Positions 23,719 to 34,689 of a stretch of 64,000 nucleotides of DNA are shown here, in pieces. Source of the stretch: Bimuria novae-zelandiae CBS 107.79 (taxonomy: Eukaryota > Ascomycota > Dothideomycetes > Pleosporales > Didymosphaeriaceae); assembly GCA_010015655.1 (NCBI GenBank), contig ML976659.1, positions 1,210,659 to 1,274,658 on the forward strand. The letters are read 5' to 3'. Numbering within the stretch: position 1 is the first letter of the stretch; each line of letters begins with the position of its first letter. The notes below the pieces were generated by a model. That model saw only the letters and a program-made list of their open reading frames with translations, made no database searches and was not told where the DNA came from. A program made the translations under genes and the position numbers.

Positions 23719-24170
23719 TGTTATAACTACAAACCCTATAAGAATAAAGAAGCTAGATAATTACGCTAAGAGAGTAATTATTAATAAAGTAGCAGAGTTA
23801 ACGGGACCTAACAAGGCGCAGAGTAGCTTAGTTAGTAGTTACGTAACGAAGTCCCGCATAAAGGGAAGTCCCATGGGACTACTGTAGTCCCTAGGACTAC
23901 AGGGCCTTGGCGGGACTACGAAGAAGGAATAGGCTAGTATATAGTATAGCAACTTTCCTATTGTTATTTCCTTCCTCGTAGTTAACTTATATATCTTCTG
24001 TGCGAGTACGTTCTCCTATATAGACTAATAGTTATTTTATTTATTATAAGATTAGATTGTCTAGCCGCGCTAAGTGTCGTATTAACTTGTACCACTAAAT
24101 AATCCGTGAAGCACCACGATACCTTACCGCCCTAACCCGGATCGGAATAAGGTGTGAGAGCCTCATAACA
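23719..24170 (+). repeat. Right LTR of chromovirus
   Basis: 452 bp, homologous to 17101-17534, with an extra short block near 23880-23900. It ends GAGAGCCTCATAACA and is followed by the ACAGG target duplication. Confidence 0.92.
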
Positions 24171-25053
24171 ACAGGCATAAAAAAGCTAGTTAAGTATTAC
24201 CTTATTATTTACTAAATACTAAATCTTATAGCCCTTAAGTATAAGTTTTATTTTAATTATTACTTTTTCTAATGCGTGTCTAGTAAATCTTATAATTACC
24301 TTATTAACGTAGAGGTGCTTACTAAGTATCTAGTATAGTAGCGAGCGCTTGCGAAGCAGCTAAGAGAGATCCTAGACGTAGCTAAATAGGGAGCAAAAGC
24401 TCTGCTCTACCTTAGTATAATATAGGTATTAATCCAGCTACTGCCAGCGCTGGCGCGACATAAAGTTATTAATTTTATATGTAGGAGCGTTCTAGTGGCC
24501 CTTCTTCTAATACTCTGCTAACAAGGACTCCCGGTAAACGCCTATATAAATAAAAATTACAAAGTATATATATCTCTCTATTAGAAATATTAGTTTTTAA
24601 CTATAGTAGCTACTAGACATTACTGCGCGGAGCGCCTTAGCATGCTAATTTATATAGTATGCTATATAGTTTATAATATTAGTAAAGAAGTATAAATTAA
24701 ATAAAATAATTAAATTATTATAATTAATATTTTTAGGTAGGTTAGCCTCTTTAAAAATATATAAATTACTAATATTAAGAGGTTGCTAATTAGGTGGTAG
24801 ATTTTCTAGCAAATTAGGCTTTTTAACGTTAAATTTACTATATTTTATATATTTTATAAAGTTAAAGTTATTACTAAGAAGGCTAATAGCTTTTAGCATG
24901 TTTATAGGTATAAATAATTTTAAAAAAGGCGTATTTTGCCTAGTAGACAGAAATTGCTACCATCACGATACAGATTTGGTGTTTACTTGGCAGCTGTCCT
25001 GATTGGCCATTTCCATGTAGCCCGCGTGCGGCAGATTTTGGCCATGCGGGGGA
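24171..25053 (-). mobile_element. PiggyBac-like transposon copy A, 5' part, minus strand
   Basis: Reverse-complementary over its whole length to the first ~870 bp of the full copy at 50194-52439. It ends in the terminal repeat GGCCATGCGGGGGA (25053), followed by TA. A 15-bp continuation of the same element (GTCCTTTACTACAGG, 17086-17100) lies on the far side of the chromovirus, which shows the nesting. The rest of the element is missing beyond the first gypsy element. It encodes the N-terminal half of the transposase in degraded form. Confidence 0.85.
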
Positions 25054-25055
25054 TA

Positions 25056-25602
25056 GTACCTGTGTTTACTGGCTTCAAACGTACACGCTTAAGCTAACAA
25101 ATGCTAGTATACATATGTAGCGCTGAGCATTCGTGCAGTGGGGTTCTACAGAGATTCTTATTCAGTACAGAATATTCTTTCGGCCGTACCGATGTGCTTG
25201 CTGCCTGGCCGCCAACACACGAAGGATCACTCGTCTGTCGCAAACAAGGTCTACCACACCTCGGCTACCAATAGTTCGAACGGAATACCTTCAAGCAGCT
25301 AGCCTGGGGCCAAAACCACACAGGTCTGGAACGTCCGCATTAACGGGACCCACATCGCGCCCATCTCAAGCCAGGAGTTCCTCACCTTTAAATTGTGGGA
25401 GACGCCCACATGCTCGGAAGACGATCGCATCTGCTTTCGAGATTCCAACGCGGAGGATTTTTGCCTTTTACGATCGCTTCCGTCTTCACGACGACCAGTC
25501 ACTCTTTACGTACTTACACTCGTTAATACGACCACGAAAATAAACGTTCTTTTCACCGTCTTCATCAGACATACATACTTTACATTAATACAAAAATCTA
25601 CA
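25056..25602. promoter_or_regulatory. Upstream region of the GPI-protein gene
   Basis: Normal-composition DNA between the transposon terminus and the start codon. I see no clear TATA box. A pyrimidine-rich leader (CTTCATCAGACATACATACT) runs into the ATG context ACAATGCG, typical of fungal 5' leaders. Confidence 0.4.
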
Positions 25603-26340
25603 ATGCGCTCCTTCACCATCGCCTCCCTCGCAACCGCCGCGTCCGCCGCAACCCAAATCCCCTTCTTCATCCCCGGCATGGCCCCCGGCAATGACATCGT
25701 GCAACCCGTCGCCTCCATCGTCAAAGCAGACCCCTCGACGACCATCATGGCGCTCGCCTGCCCCACCGGCACAAGCGACAACTCCGAGTGCCCCTGGGGT
25801 GAGCTCGACATGACCGTCTCCGTCATCGCAAAGACCGAGTACGCCGTCAGCGTCCCCCTCGCGCAAGTCGGCTTCGACTGCACTTCCAAGAAAGACATGA
25901 CGTGCACGGCGATGATCGCAGCGGAGTTCACCGACGCAGGCATGACCGGGTTTACGCAAGGTGGTGATGGCACCGTCACGGGTACTACCGTGTATTCGAG
26001 CGGCGAGGTCTTCTTCCAGACTGCGAGCGTGACGGCTGGGCAGGAGAAGTTGAGCGCTGCTGCGGGAGCGGGAGAGAGCGGTCCGGCGAAGACTACGGGC
26101 GCGGAGAGTGCGACTGCGAAGGAGACGAGCGCCGTGGAGTCGACGCTTAAGACGACCGGGAGCGCCGCGGCGGCGACGGGCGCGACGCCGAGTGAGTCGG
26201 GTGCGAGCCCTACTGCTGCGAAACCGATTGGTGCGAGCAGTGCTGCTCCTGCGGAGGCTACAGGTGCGGCGGCAAGGTTTGGTGTTGAGGGTGTGGCGTT
26301 GCTTGCATTGGCTGGCGCTGCGGCAATGCATGCGTTGTAG
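25603..26340 (+). CDS. Secreted, probably GPI-anchored cell-surface protein
   Basis: Intronless, 245 residues from the ATG at 25603; I chose it over upstream in-frame codons because it starts a clear signal peptide (MRSFTIASLATAASAA). The globular part (residues 17-140) has four Cys, including FDCTSKKDMTCTA, and a region of short beta-like segments (DMTVSVIAKTEYAVSVP). Residues 150-225 are a Ser/Thr/Ala/Gly-rich, presumably O-glycosylated spacer. The C-terminus is a small-residue site followed by a hydrophobic tail (VEGVALLALAGAAAMHAL), the layout of a GPI-attachment signal. Function unknown; a wall or adhesion role is inference. It sits about 550 bp from the RIP island. Confidence 0.8.
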   Translation: MRSFTIASLATAASAATQIPFFIPGMAPGNDIVQPVASIVKADPSTTIMALACPTGTSDNSECPWGELDMTVSVIAKTEYAVSVPLAQVGFDCTSKKDMTCTAMIAAEFTDAGMTGFTQGGDGTVTGTTVYSSGEVFFQTASVTAGQEKLSAAAGAGESGPAKTTGAESATAKETSAVESTLKTTGSAAAATGATPSESGASPTAAKPIGASSAAPAEATGAAARFGVEGVALLALAGAAAMHAL

Positions 26341-27819
26341 AGGTGTTGGAGGAGAGAGCTGGCGGTGCATGTGGTCCTTGGTTTGAGAGTTGACCAGGCT
26401 TAGAAATCATGCGCGCACCGATGGTGGGTGATATACAGAAGCCTGTTTACGCGTTGTTAATGTGTTGTGATTGGGGATGAGAAAAGACGACAACCGTGTC
26501 GAGGGAGCAATGCAATGATACCCATTGACAGCTCCTACGTGACGGCGCCTGTTGAATAGAAGTAACTCCTACATGTTTCCCACTGGGGACTTTAGTCCCT
26601 AATGTGACGTCGAAAGAAGAGTGTTAGTGTTGAGGCAATCGTTGTTTTGATTGAGAAGCTACTCTATGGAGCTATATAGTGTGGATCACGTGCACAGGGC
26701 CGCACGTACGCGGGTGGCCCAAGCTTCTGTACTGAACCGTCACACCTAACGACCACGTCATGGGAAGGCATCTCGAAGTTACTATGCCTGCTGCTCAGCG
26801 TCGCGAATCCAATGTACGTCTTCTCGGGAAACAGGAGACAAATGTACACACAACTGAGTTCCCTCACTGCGTCAACACTCCTGGAAGGAAATCCAGGCGT
26901 GGTTCTCGTTATTATTGAAGGAGACAAACATGCAAAAAGCAGGTACCATAGTGATCAATCAAGTACAAAAAGTAGTAATAAAAAGTGTGTTCCCACGGGG
27001 GACGGTTATTGCAAAAAAAAAGGTAAAGAAAAGTTTCTCGGGAATAACATTTTGGGCTAGTGTGTGTGGGTACAACAATGCTCGGTTGTCTCATACTCAC
27101 TCTCAGAAGCACCCTGGACTTCTATCGATTTCTTTGAGATTGTTTGAAGGGAGAACAGGATTTGCAGGAACGAAAACGAATAAATGAGCAGATAAGTAGG
27201 GAGTGTTGGTGGCTACGTGGACCCACCTGGAGGATGGAGAATATTGTCTAGCTAATGCGAATGGAGTGATTGTTTTGCAGGATTAGAGGCCATGTGTGGA
27301 CAAAGAACGACTATGTGTATGGTTAGATTAGCGCCTGGAGACATAGAATATCGGGATAGAATCAGCGCGTTTTCGTCCGCGAAACTCATGCATTTGCATC
27401 ACGGCGCCAAACAAACCCGCTTGTCTGATAAGCGCCACTCGGGGGGCTCCCTAGGTACGACTCGCTTACACTCTATCAGAAACACCACAGAAACCTTGGC
27501 CCATGCCATGTTAGAAACATCACCGAGGCTTGGCGCATGCCACGACCCCGCCGTAATTTTCATAGGACGCATTTCCACGTTTCATGTGTCGGGTTTGTTG
27601 GTACCTGCATGATGCCCGCCAAACAGGCGCCCTTTGCCCTATCATGGGAATTTAGAAACGCGTGGACCCACAGACCACGGAACACCCGATTCAGCGCCAC
27701 GGGATCCTATGTTTGCGGGACCCACATGCTGCTACCTGAATGGCGGAAATATTTATGCGCGCCACACATCACGGATCACGGAACCTCGACACCCCTTCTC
27801 ATATCGCTTCCCATGAAAC
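26341..27819. other. Intergenic between GPI-protein and LPMO genes
   Basis: Only short ORFs with no family resemblance. It holds one copy (26851-26918) of a ~65-bp direct repeat whose partner lies downstream of the LPMO gene. Confidence 0.5.
26851..26918 (+). repeat. Direct repeat copy 1 flanking the LPMO gene
   Basis: CAACTGAGTTCCCTCACTGC and the following ~45 bp recur at 29370-29434 with about five differences, mostly transitions. The unit is not palindromic, and its function is unknown. Confidence 0.75.
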
Positions 27820-28132
27820 CTAGCAGATGGGACCGATAGTTTGTTTCCGCCAGCCTCGGACAAGCCGCAAAGGCAAGGGTCGCCATCATGGGCGCTTGGC
27901 CTAGCAAAGTCGCAATCGTCACATAAATAGAGCAGCCCTCTCTTCATTGGAATAGCATCCTCATCGCAGGCTTCAGTCTTTGGTTCTACGCCAGTCCTCT
28001 CGTTCCTTTCACTTCATTCTTTCAGTCCATCTTCACTGTGTGAAGCAGGCTCGACACTCATTTCCACCACACCACATTCACTTCAACATCACCATCCCAA
28101 CTTCGACCTTACCAGTCTACCAACCCATCAAG
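27820..28132 (+). promoter_or_regulatory. Promoter and 5' leader of the AA9 LPMO gene (duplicated module)
   Basis: Contains a TATA-like ATAAATAGAGCAG at 27923 and a pyrimidine-rich leader ending CCATCAAGATG. The whole stretch is homologous to the reverse complement of 53888-54165: GTTTGTTTCCGCCAGCCT, CATCATGGGCGCTTGGCC, the TATA block and CATTTCCACCA.A.CACATT all recur in order. Confidence 0.8.
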
Positions 28133-29137
28133 ATGTCTTCAATCCTTGCTCTTGTTGCCCTTGCGGCCACCGCTGCCGCCCACGGCACTGTTACCGGCAT
28201 CGTCGCCGATGGTGTCTACACCAAGGGCTACGACCTCCAGTACTACTATGCGAAGCAGAATGGCCAGGCCGTTCCTGAGACCCCTGGATGGTCTTCGGAG
28301 AACCTCGACAACGGCTTCGTTGCCCCCGACGCCTACAGCACCCCCGACATCATCTGCCACAAGAAGGCTGCCCCCGGTACCTCTTCCGCCACCGTCAAGG
28401 CTGGTGGAAAGGTTGACTTCCAGTGGTCCGCCTGGCCCGAATCCCACATCGGCCCCATGATCACCTACGTCGCCAAGTGCACTGCTGAGTGCACCGCTGC
28501 CGACAAGGAGACCCTTAAGTGGGTCAAGATCGACGGTGAGGGCTTCACTGACGACTGGGCGTCCAACAAGATGATCGCCAACAACAATACCTGGAGCGTG
28601 ACCGTCCCATCCACCCTTGCCTCTGGCAACTACGTCTTCCGTCACGAGACCATCGCGCTCCACGGCGCTGGTTCTGAGAACGGTGCCCAGAACTACCCCT
28701 TCTGCCTCAACATTGCCATTACTGGCGGTGGCTCCGACGAGCCCGAGGGTGTCCTCGGCACCGCTCTATACACCTCCAAGGACGCCGGTATCCTCTACAG
28801 CCCCTACTCCGGCGACAACACCGGCTACACCGTCCCCGGCCCGGCTCTCTACGGCTCCGGCAGCGGCTCTGCCCCTGCTACTCCCCCTAGCACTGGCGGC
28901 GGCAACAGCACCACCCCCGCTACCCCGGTCACCTCCGCGCCTGCCTCATCCACCGTTCCCGTCGCCTCTGCCACCGCCACCGCCGCCGATGTCAAGCCCT
29001 CAGCTTCCGCTGCGCCTGAGACCGGCAGCGGTCTCGCCAAGACCTTCACCATCCAGACCTTCATCGCCTGGCTCGAGGAGCAGACCGCCGCTGCGGCCAA
29101 GGCCAAGGCTCGCCGCCACGCTCGCCAGTTCGCTTAA
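28133..29137 (+). CDS. AA9 lytic polysaccharide monooxygenase
   Basis: Intronless, 334 residues. Signal peptide MSSILALVALAATAAA ends exactly before His17, which would be the N-terminal His of the copper histidine brace after cleavage. The second copper His is in SHIGPMITY (residue 105), and the axial-Tyr region is HETIALHGAG...GAQNYPFC, the AA9 pattern. This secreted enzyme cleaves cellulose or related beta-glucans oxidatively; exact substrate and C1/C4 preference cannot be read. The catalytic module (about 225 residues) is followed by a Pro/Ser/Thr-rich tail without a CBM1 and ending in ARRHARQFA. Promoter, leader and signal segment are duplicated at 53.8-54.2 kb. Confidence 0.95.
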   Translation: MSSILALVALAATAAAHGTVTGIVADGVYTKGYDLQYYYAKQNGQAVPETPGWSSENLDNGFVAPDAYSTPDIICHKKAAPGTSSATVKAGGKVDFQWSAWPESHIGPMITYVAKCTAECTAADKETLKWVKIDGEGFTDDWASNKMIANNNTWSVTVPSTLASGNYVFRHETIALHGAGSENGAQNYPFCLNIAITGGGSDEPEGVLGTALYTSKDAGILYSPYSGDNTGYTVPGPALYGSGSGSAPATPPSTGGGNSTTPATPVTSAPASSTVPVASATATAADVKPSASAAPETGSGLAKTFTIQTFIAWLEEQTAAAAKAKARRHARQFA

Positions 29138-30021
29138 GCGCTTCGTGTTTATGATAGACGAGCATGAGAAGGATTTTGAATGTGCTGTGGAAATTTCGCT
29201 TCTTTGTAGATATCTACTCCTTTATGTAGCATCTGACTAGCTTTACGCTTATAGTCCATTTTGGGTTGAATATGAACATCGTCTTCGACTTCATTAATTG
29301 GTGTTGGTTCCTCTGTTGGTACTAGTAATTATGAACATTTTGTTGAACTTGAAGTAACATGCAGATTAACAACAGAGTTCCCTCACTGCGTCAACGCTCC
29401 TGGAAGGAAACCCAGGCGTGGTTCTCATCATTGAATATGCAGATTAAATAATGTTTGGGAGCAAAAGGCTAACCTTCTGCTCCTTCTGAGTAAAATATTC
29501 TTAACCGTTACAAATAACCATTAATAAGCCTTAGCTGAGGGATTAGTATATGTTCATTCGACTTCAATAAAATGCTCGTGAGTACTAGGGCCAATAGTGG
29601 AATCAACATTCGAGAGGCCGGGCGAATATTTGGATTACTTAGCTGAAGTTAATTAATGGTTATTTTCAGTGGTTGGTTTCCACTCGTATGGCTTCGCGTG
29701 ACTGTAATTTTGAAGCTCGAACTGTGCAGATAGACGCAGAAGGATTGCGGCTTGGCGGGTGGTAAGGTTATAGATAAGTAGCACTTATTGGTGGGCGGAC
29801 TGGTCCACGGGTGTGTTCTAGCCAGTACGTGGGATGTTGCCACTCCTTTCGTCGCTGATACGAGGCTCTTAAGCCTTGTTTGTGGTTGTATTGACATCGG
29901 AACCTTGGAAGGTAGTTTGTCGCGTGGAGGCCGTGCTGCCCAGGTGTGGACTGCAAGGGTAAGTCAAGTGGAGATGGTAAGTACGTTAATGCTTATAGCT
30001 AGGTGATCATAGATACTTAGG
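29138..30021. other. Intergenic downstream of LPMO
   Basis: LPMO 3' region, with AT-richer DNA and TAATTAATGG-type stretches. It holds direct-repeat copy 2 (29370-29434). No gene recognised. Confidence 0.5.
29370..29434 (+). repeat. Direct repeat copy 2 flanking the LPMO gene
   Basis: Partner of 26851-26918, same orientation, 2.5 kb apart, bracketing the LPMO gene. Confidence 0.75.
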
Positions 30022-32160
30022 ATGCAAGCTACGGGTAGACTAAATATCGGCGCAGACTCCGGAAAGTTCACACTGATGAAATTCCTCGAAAGTCATCCAG
30101 ATACCCGTGCTATGCTCCAGCAATGGTGTCAGCCCTTCCGCTTAGTCACAGTAAGCTTCTACTTTTGGAATGCTGGTACCCACATGCAAAAGTCATTGGA
30201 AGGCCTGTTGTAGTCTCTGCTTTATCGAATCTTCGAAACCTGCCCCGAACTCATCGAGGTAGTGTGCCCGGAGAGGTTGGTGGCGGACCACGATCTCAAT
30301 GGATATCTGTAGCCACGTGACTTACGTCAGAGGTGGTGTGTGTAGAAGGTTCTATCTAGGTGCACAGACCACTGACTTTAAGATAAAGCTCTCGCCCGCT
30401 CCTCTCTTCCTCGATAGATTCCTCACTCTACTCTTTTTCGCAGATAGCAATATAGCTTGTTAATTGTCCTGCCTGCCAGGCCACAATATCCGTAGTCCTT
30501 AACTGCTTTGGAAAGCGCGTTTCGGATCTTAGGCACGCACACAAGTCTTGCCACGAGATTCTACATCCAGGTTGATGGACTAGATGAGTTTGATGGTGAT
30601 TACAACAGGGTTTTTAGCATTATCGAAGATTTTGCTAGGCAGCCTGCTTTCAAGATTTGCGTTTCAAGTCGCCCATGGAATATATTCTGCTCGAAGACCT
30701 AATAAAAGAAGATGTGACGGTTATAAGGAGACGCGGATCATGTGTGCCACGTGGTGGTGGTCTGGTGCTGCTTCCTCATCAAGCACCTCTTACCTCAACA
30801 GTATCGTAGATACGTCATGTAAACAGACCCGAGTTGCGGTCATACAAAAGGTGGCCACAACAGCAGAACAACAGAACAGACAACAATACACGTTTTATCT
30901 TGACTGAGCTACTCTACATGATCTTTTGCTTCACTGCATACACCGCCACAGAAGATATAACGAACTACGTACGCGAGTCGATTGGTTTTACTCGCCAAGG
31001 CTCGGGCTTGAGAGCACGGAGACATGAACTAGAAAACGATGGTCCGTAAAATTGTTAAGACGTTGGCGGCGTGTTCTTATAGGTTAAATTACTTGTACCC
31101 TCTTACAACATGCAATCGACGACGGCGAGAGTCCGGGCCTTCTACAACTGGACGCTGATATACCTCAGCTGTTACCCTCGCATTTTGGAAAGTCTTTTTT
31201 CGATCTATTCGAATATACCCTGGAGAGCTTGCTGGAGTGGAACTACGGTGTAAGAGACAGTAGTGCCTCTGAAGGACTGGGGGTGGATCTTATTCAATCT
31301 CTTCTGGTCAAAGGTGCTGTTCCCAACGCTACTGTCAATAGTAGCCAGATATGACCACAGTCTCTGGAAGGTCTCCAAGCTTGCGGTATGTGTAACCCTT
31401 CACATTGGGACGTTATGAAACTTTTGGTACTCCACGGGGCCGAGACCAGCAAACATCACCTACTTCAGTCGCGCATCGCCACCGCTGCGAAGAATGTCGA
31501 TGATCAACCTCTGTATTATTTGCTCGAAGCATTCAAGTTCGTTTTGGAGCATGGCTTGGATCCAAATTCTTTCTACGTGGATATCTTGGCTGCGCTGCAT
31601 GGGCGCAACCTTGACACGGATCTGCAAGGCTCACTTCAAGACCTCATCCGCACCTGATTCCGCCACGGAGCTGACGTCTCGGCGCTCATTAGAATTCCCT
31701 TTGAAGCACTAAATTCCCCGACGGGGCTGGACCAGGTCTTGCGCGATATCAACCAAGGCCATATCTCGTTTTGTAGTCTCGACGCAGACGTACTGTTCGA
31801 GATCTATTTCCAACACGGGTTTGACCCTAACCATCATTTTGCTGGTGCAACAATATGGCACCACTTGCTATACGCCTACAAGGAACGAAGTGGACTGCGA
31901 TATGACCAAGCATTTGGAAAGCTGTTGCTGTCATTCTTGCGGCATGGTGCTAATCCCAAAGCACGAGGATTGTAACAATTCCTGGATACAAAATCTTCGT
32001 GCAACATTAATTTACCTGAAGACCAGCTCACAGAGATAAAAGCGTTGGTCGCCCACGAGAAGAACAGTTTTTGGTTGAGGGTGGGAAAACTGGGAAAAGC
32101 TTGGCTGTTCGACTTTCGAGAAAATGCACCGGGGGAAACGCTCGTTCTGTTCACACTTTT
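30022..32160 (+). pseudogene. Broken NACHT-ankyrin (NLR-like STAND) gene
   Basis: The plus strand shows disconnected, stop-interrupted pieces of a fungal NACHT NTPase. Near 30050 is a P-loop region (IGADSGKFTLMKFLESHPD) where GxxGSGKST is expected, so a key Ser/Thr is Phe. Sensor-like SFYFWNAGTHMQKSLEGLL follows. A Walker B/DGLDEFDGD segment with FKICVSSRPWNIF is at about 30560-30690. From 31140 on come degenerate ankyrin-like units (LLVLHGAE, FVLEHGLDPN, FRHGADVSALI, FQHGFDPNHH, FLRHGANPK). Frameshifts and stops separate the pieces. Intact relatives act in non-self recognition and heterokaryon incompatibility. No N-terminal effector domain is visible. Confidence 0.75.
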
Positions 32161-32519
32161 GGTACTGCAGTGGTTTTCAATATACTTAGCGTTCTTTGTA
32201 TCAGAGACCTTTCAAATGTAATACTGACAGGTTCCTTTTACTGAAGACCATGCTTTGGATGTGAGGGGCTGTGACGGCAAATTTTAGCAAAAGTGTAGAA
32301 CACTCCTTTGGAATAATTGCGCCTGCTTTTTCCAAACATATTTACATTATTTTCGGGCAGGCTTCGACGGATGTACGCCGCAACTGCATTATTGGAGTTG
32401 ATCTATTAAATACAAATACAAAACCGCCGAGGATCACTGTGATTGTGTCTTTCAGAAAGAAAGAGAGAGGGAAAGGAAGAGTAAGATATTCTATCAAGGC
32501 CAGCGCTTCCAACGGTAAG
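32161..32519. other. Short intergenic before second RIP island
   Basis: No gene recognised. Composition shifts to AT-rich after about 32640. The start of the island has several GTACGG/CCGTAC palindromic words. Confidence 0.4.
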
Positions 32520-33682
32520 TAATACGGTCAGTACTGTACGGCTAAGTAGGGTGAATTGGGCCGTACGTACCGTAGAGAGGTGCCCACCGTACGAGGCACC
32601 GTACCGTACTAGATTTAACGCCGTATTACTGTCTATACTGTCCTAAACAGGAAGGAAGCATAAGTTAAGCGTTAAGAAGGCTAGATATAGCGGATCTAGC
32701 AGATCCTGTAGGGCTAGCTAATTAGACTTTAAATAGGCCTATATAGAGTAAATTAAGTAGCGCTACTCTTAGCTATTATTACGTCTTTTTATATAATATT
32801 TAGTGCGTTTTCTATTAAAATATTTATATTTTAAATTACTATATAGGGTACGCGCGCATTTTAAGAATTTTAATAGTCTTTATTATTAATATTATTATTA
32901 TTCTATATTTTTATAGCGCGAAACGCTAATACGTTAGCTAGTTTTTTATAATTCATATTATTATTAATTTATCCCTTTTATAAGTACCCGAGCGGCAATT
33001 TAGGCAGGGCGTTTTATATAGACTAGTATAAACTCTAATATAGTATTTAAAAGCTAGAGAGTGTACGCGTTAGTTACTATGTATAGTATAAGTTAAAGAT
33101 TTTAGAAGATTATAAACCTATATCTCTCTAGTAATATAAAGCTAAGTTAAGTTACTTAGATAAGAATCTAGTAAGCTAAAAGTCGTTCTTTCTATATAAG
33201 AAATACTATACAAATAAAATACCTACCTACTTATTCAATTTAAATTATAGTACTACACATATAAGACTGTACTTGTAAAAGGATTACTAAATTAATCTTA
33301 ATACTAGCCTTAGGCTATTTTACTATAGGTATATTATTAGATCTGTTCAAGAAAGCTATGGACGCTAATTCTGTTATATCCTATTTACTATAGTAAGAAG
33401 AGCAGCTATTAAAGGCATATAATAACTAGGTAATTCTTTATAATTTAAGTTAGTTAATAGCGACGTTAACAGCTGGCAAAGTCTTATGAATATTAAACTA
33501 AATAAATCTACTACGCGCCATATCGTTCAGCGTTACTATACTTTCTAGGGTATGTAAAAAAAGATATAGTAGACCGGAAGAATAATATATAAATGTTTTT
33601 ATACGCAGCATAAATTAAAATACGTGTAAATTATAATATATAAACGTTATTAAATAATATTAGCTTTTTAGAATTACCTACA

Positions 33683-33770
33683 TTAGTATTAAGTCATAAT
33701 TCCACTAGCGCTAACTAGAATAACTACTATTTTAGTACGACTTTAAAATTCTGATTATGACTAATACTAA
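33683..33770. repeat. Short inverted-repeat unit in RIP island
   Basis: TTAGTATTAAGTCATAAT (33683-33700) is inverted at 33754-33770 with a one-base difference, enclosing about 53 bp. It could be a tiny MITE or a stem-loop. No coding content. Confidence 0.45.
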
Positions 33771-34689
33771 ATATCTGGACACTAACCAATGCTAATAAGA
33801 CTTACTTATTATCTTTTGCGTCCTTTTCTATAATTATATTATTTCTGCGTAGGCTTTTAATATCCTTTAGGTTGCTCGCGAATTTAACTCTAAGCAAGTT
33901 TAATATTATTTTATAGCTAATAACTTGAGTAATAATAATAAGTTTTTTTTTAATAATATTAATAAATTTACCTATAATAGTCTCTACGTTAAAAAATAGC
34001 ACCTAATCTACTACGCTAGGCACATAATTAACCTAATTATAAAGGCACTTATATATAAACGCGCGTTTAGTAAATTCGAACTTAAATTATTAAAAACTTT
34101 ACGTATAAAATAAGATAAGCTATACGAAAGTAAGAGCGTTATTAGCAGGCTATATAACTTTATTAACTCTATTTATATATTATATAAACGTTAACGCCTA
34201 TTTATAGAAATAAAATAAATTTACTAAATAAGAACTGCCGCTTTAAGTACAACACACTTAATTTAGTTAGAGATAATACAGTGGATTGACCAAAAAATAC
34301 GAATCTTTTATTATCTCATTTTAAAATGAGCATAACTTAACCACTAGTACGTTTTAGGTTAAGTAATATTCATTATAGAAAATGGAGAGCTTTTAAATAT
34401 ACGTCTAAAATTTTCGTTTATGCTTAGTTAGCAGTACTAAAATACAAAGACTTAGTAACCTTTACAGATTTTTTAATAGTTTACCTATTTAAAACTTTTT
34501 AATTAGGGCATAAAAATCCACTAAAATCACACTAGTTAAGATACGGCTAGAGTTGACTAGTAATAACCATTTTTTTAGATTACTTTATAATCGTAGTATT
34601 AAGTTTTTAATAAGTTAAAAAAAGTAGGTCTGCTAATAAAAGATACAATTACATGATAACTTGTTAGTAGTATAGTATAAATTAATATC

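Larger units (their letters stand above)
17101..24170 (+). mobile_element. Chromodomain Ty3/gypsy retrotransposon (chromovirus), complete but RIP-degraded
   Basis: LTRs at 17101-17534 and 23719-24170 both begin TGTTA and end TAACA. They are flanked by the identical 5-bp duplication ACAGG (17096-17100 and 24171-24175), and a polypurine tract AAAGAGGGGGATAG precedes the right LTR. Internal order is gag, zinc knuckle, a Cys/His-repeat region, protease, RT, RNase H, integrase, chromodomain. It interrupts a PiggyBac-like copy whose sequence continues on both sides. The LTRs differ mainly by C-to-T and G-to-A changes plus a short insertion in the right copy. Confidence 0.93.

Noticed and set aside
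25585..26370. 261-codon minus-strand ORF
   Set aside because: Arg/Ser-rich mirror of the GPI-protein gene.
28139..28663. 174-codon minus-strand ORF
   Set aside because: Lies antisense inside the AA9 gene; its openness follows from the GC-biased codon use of the LPMO.
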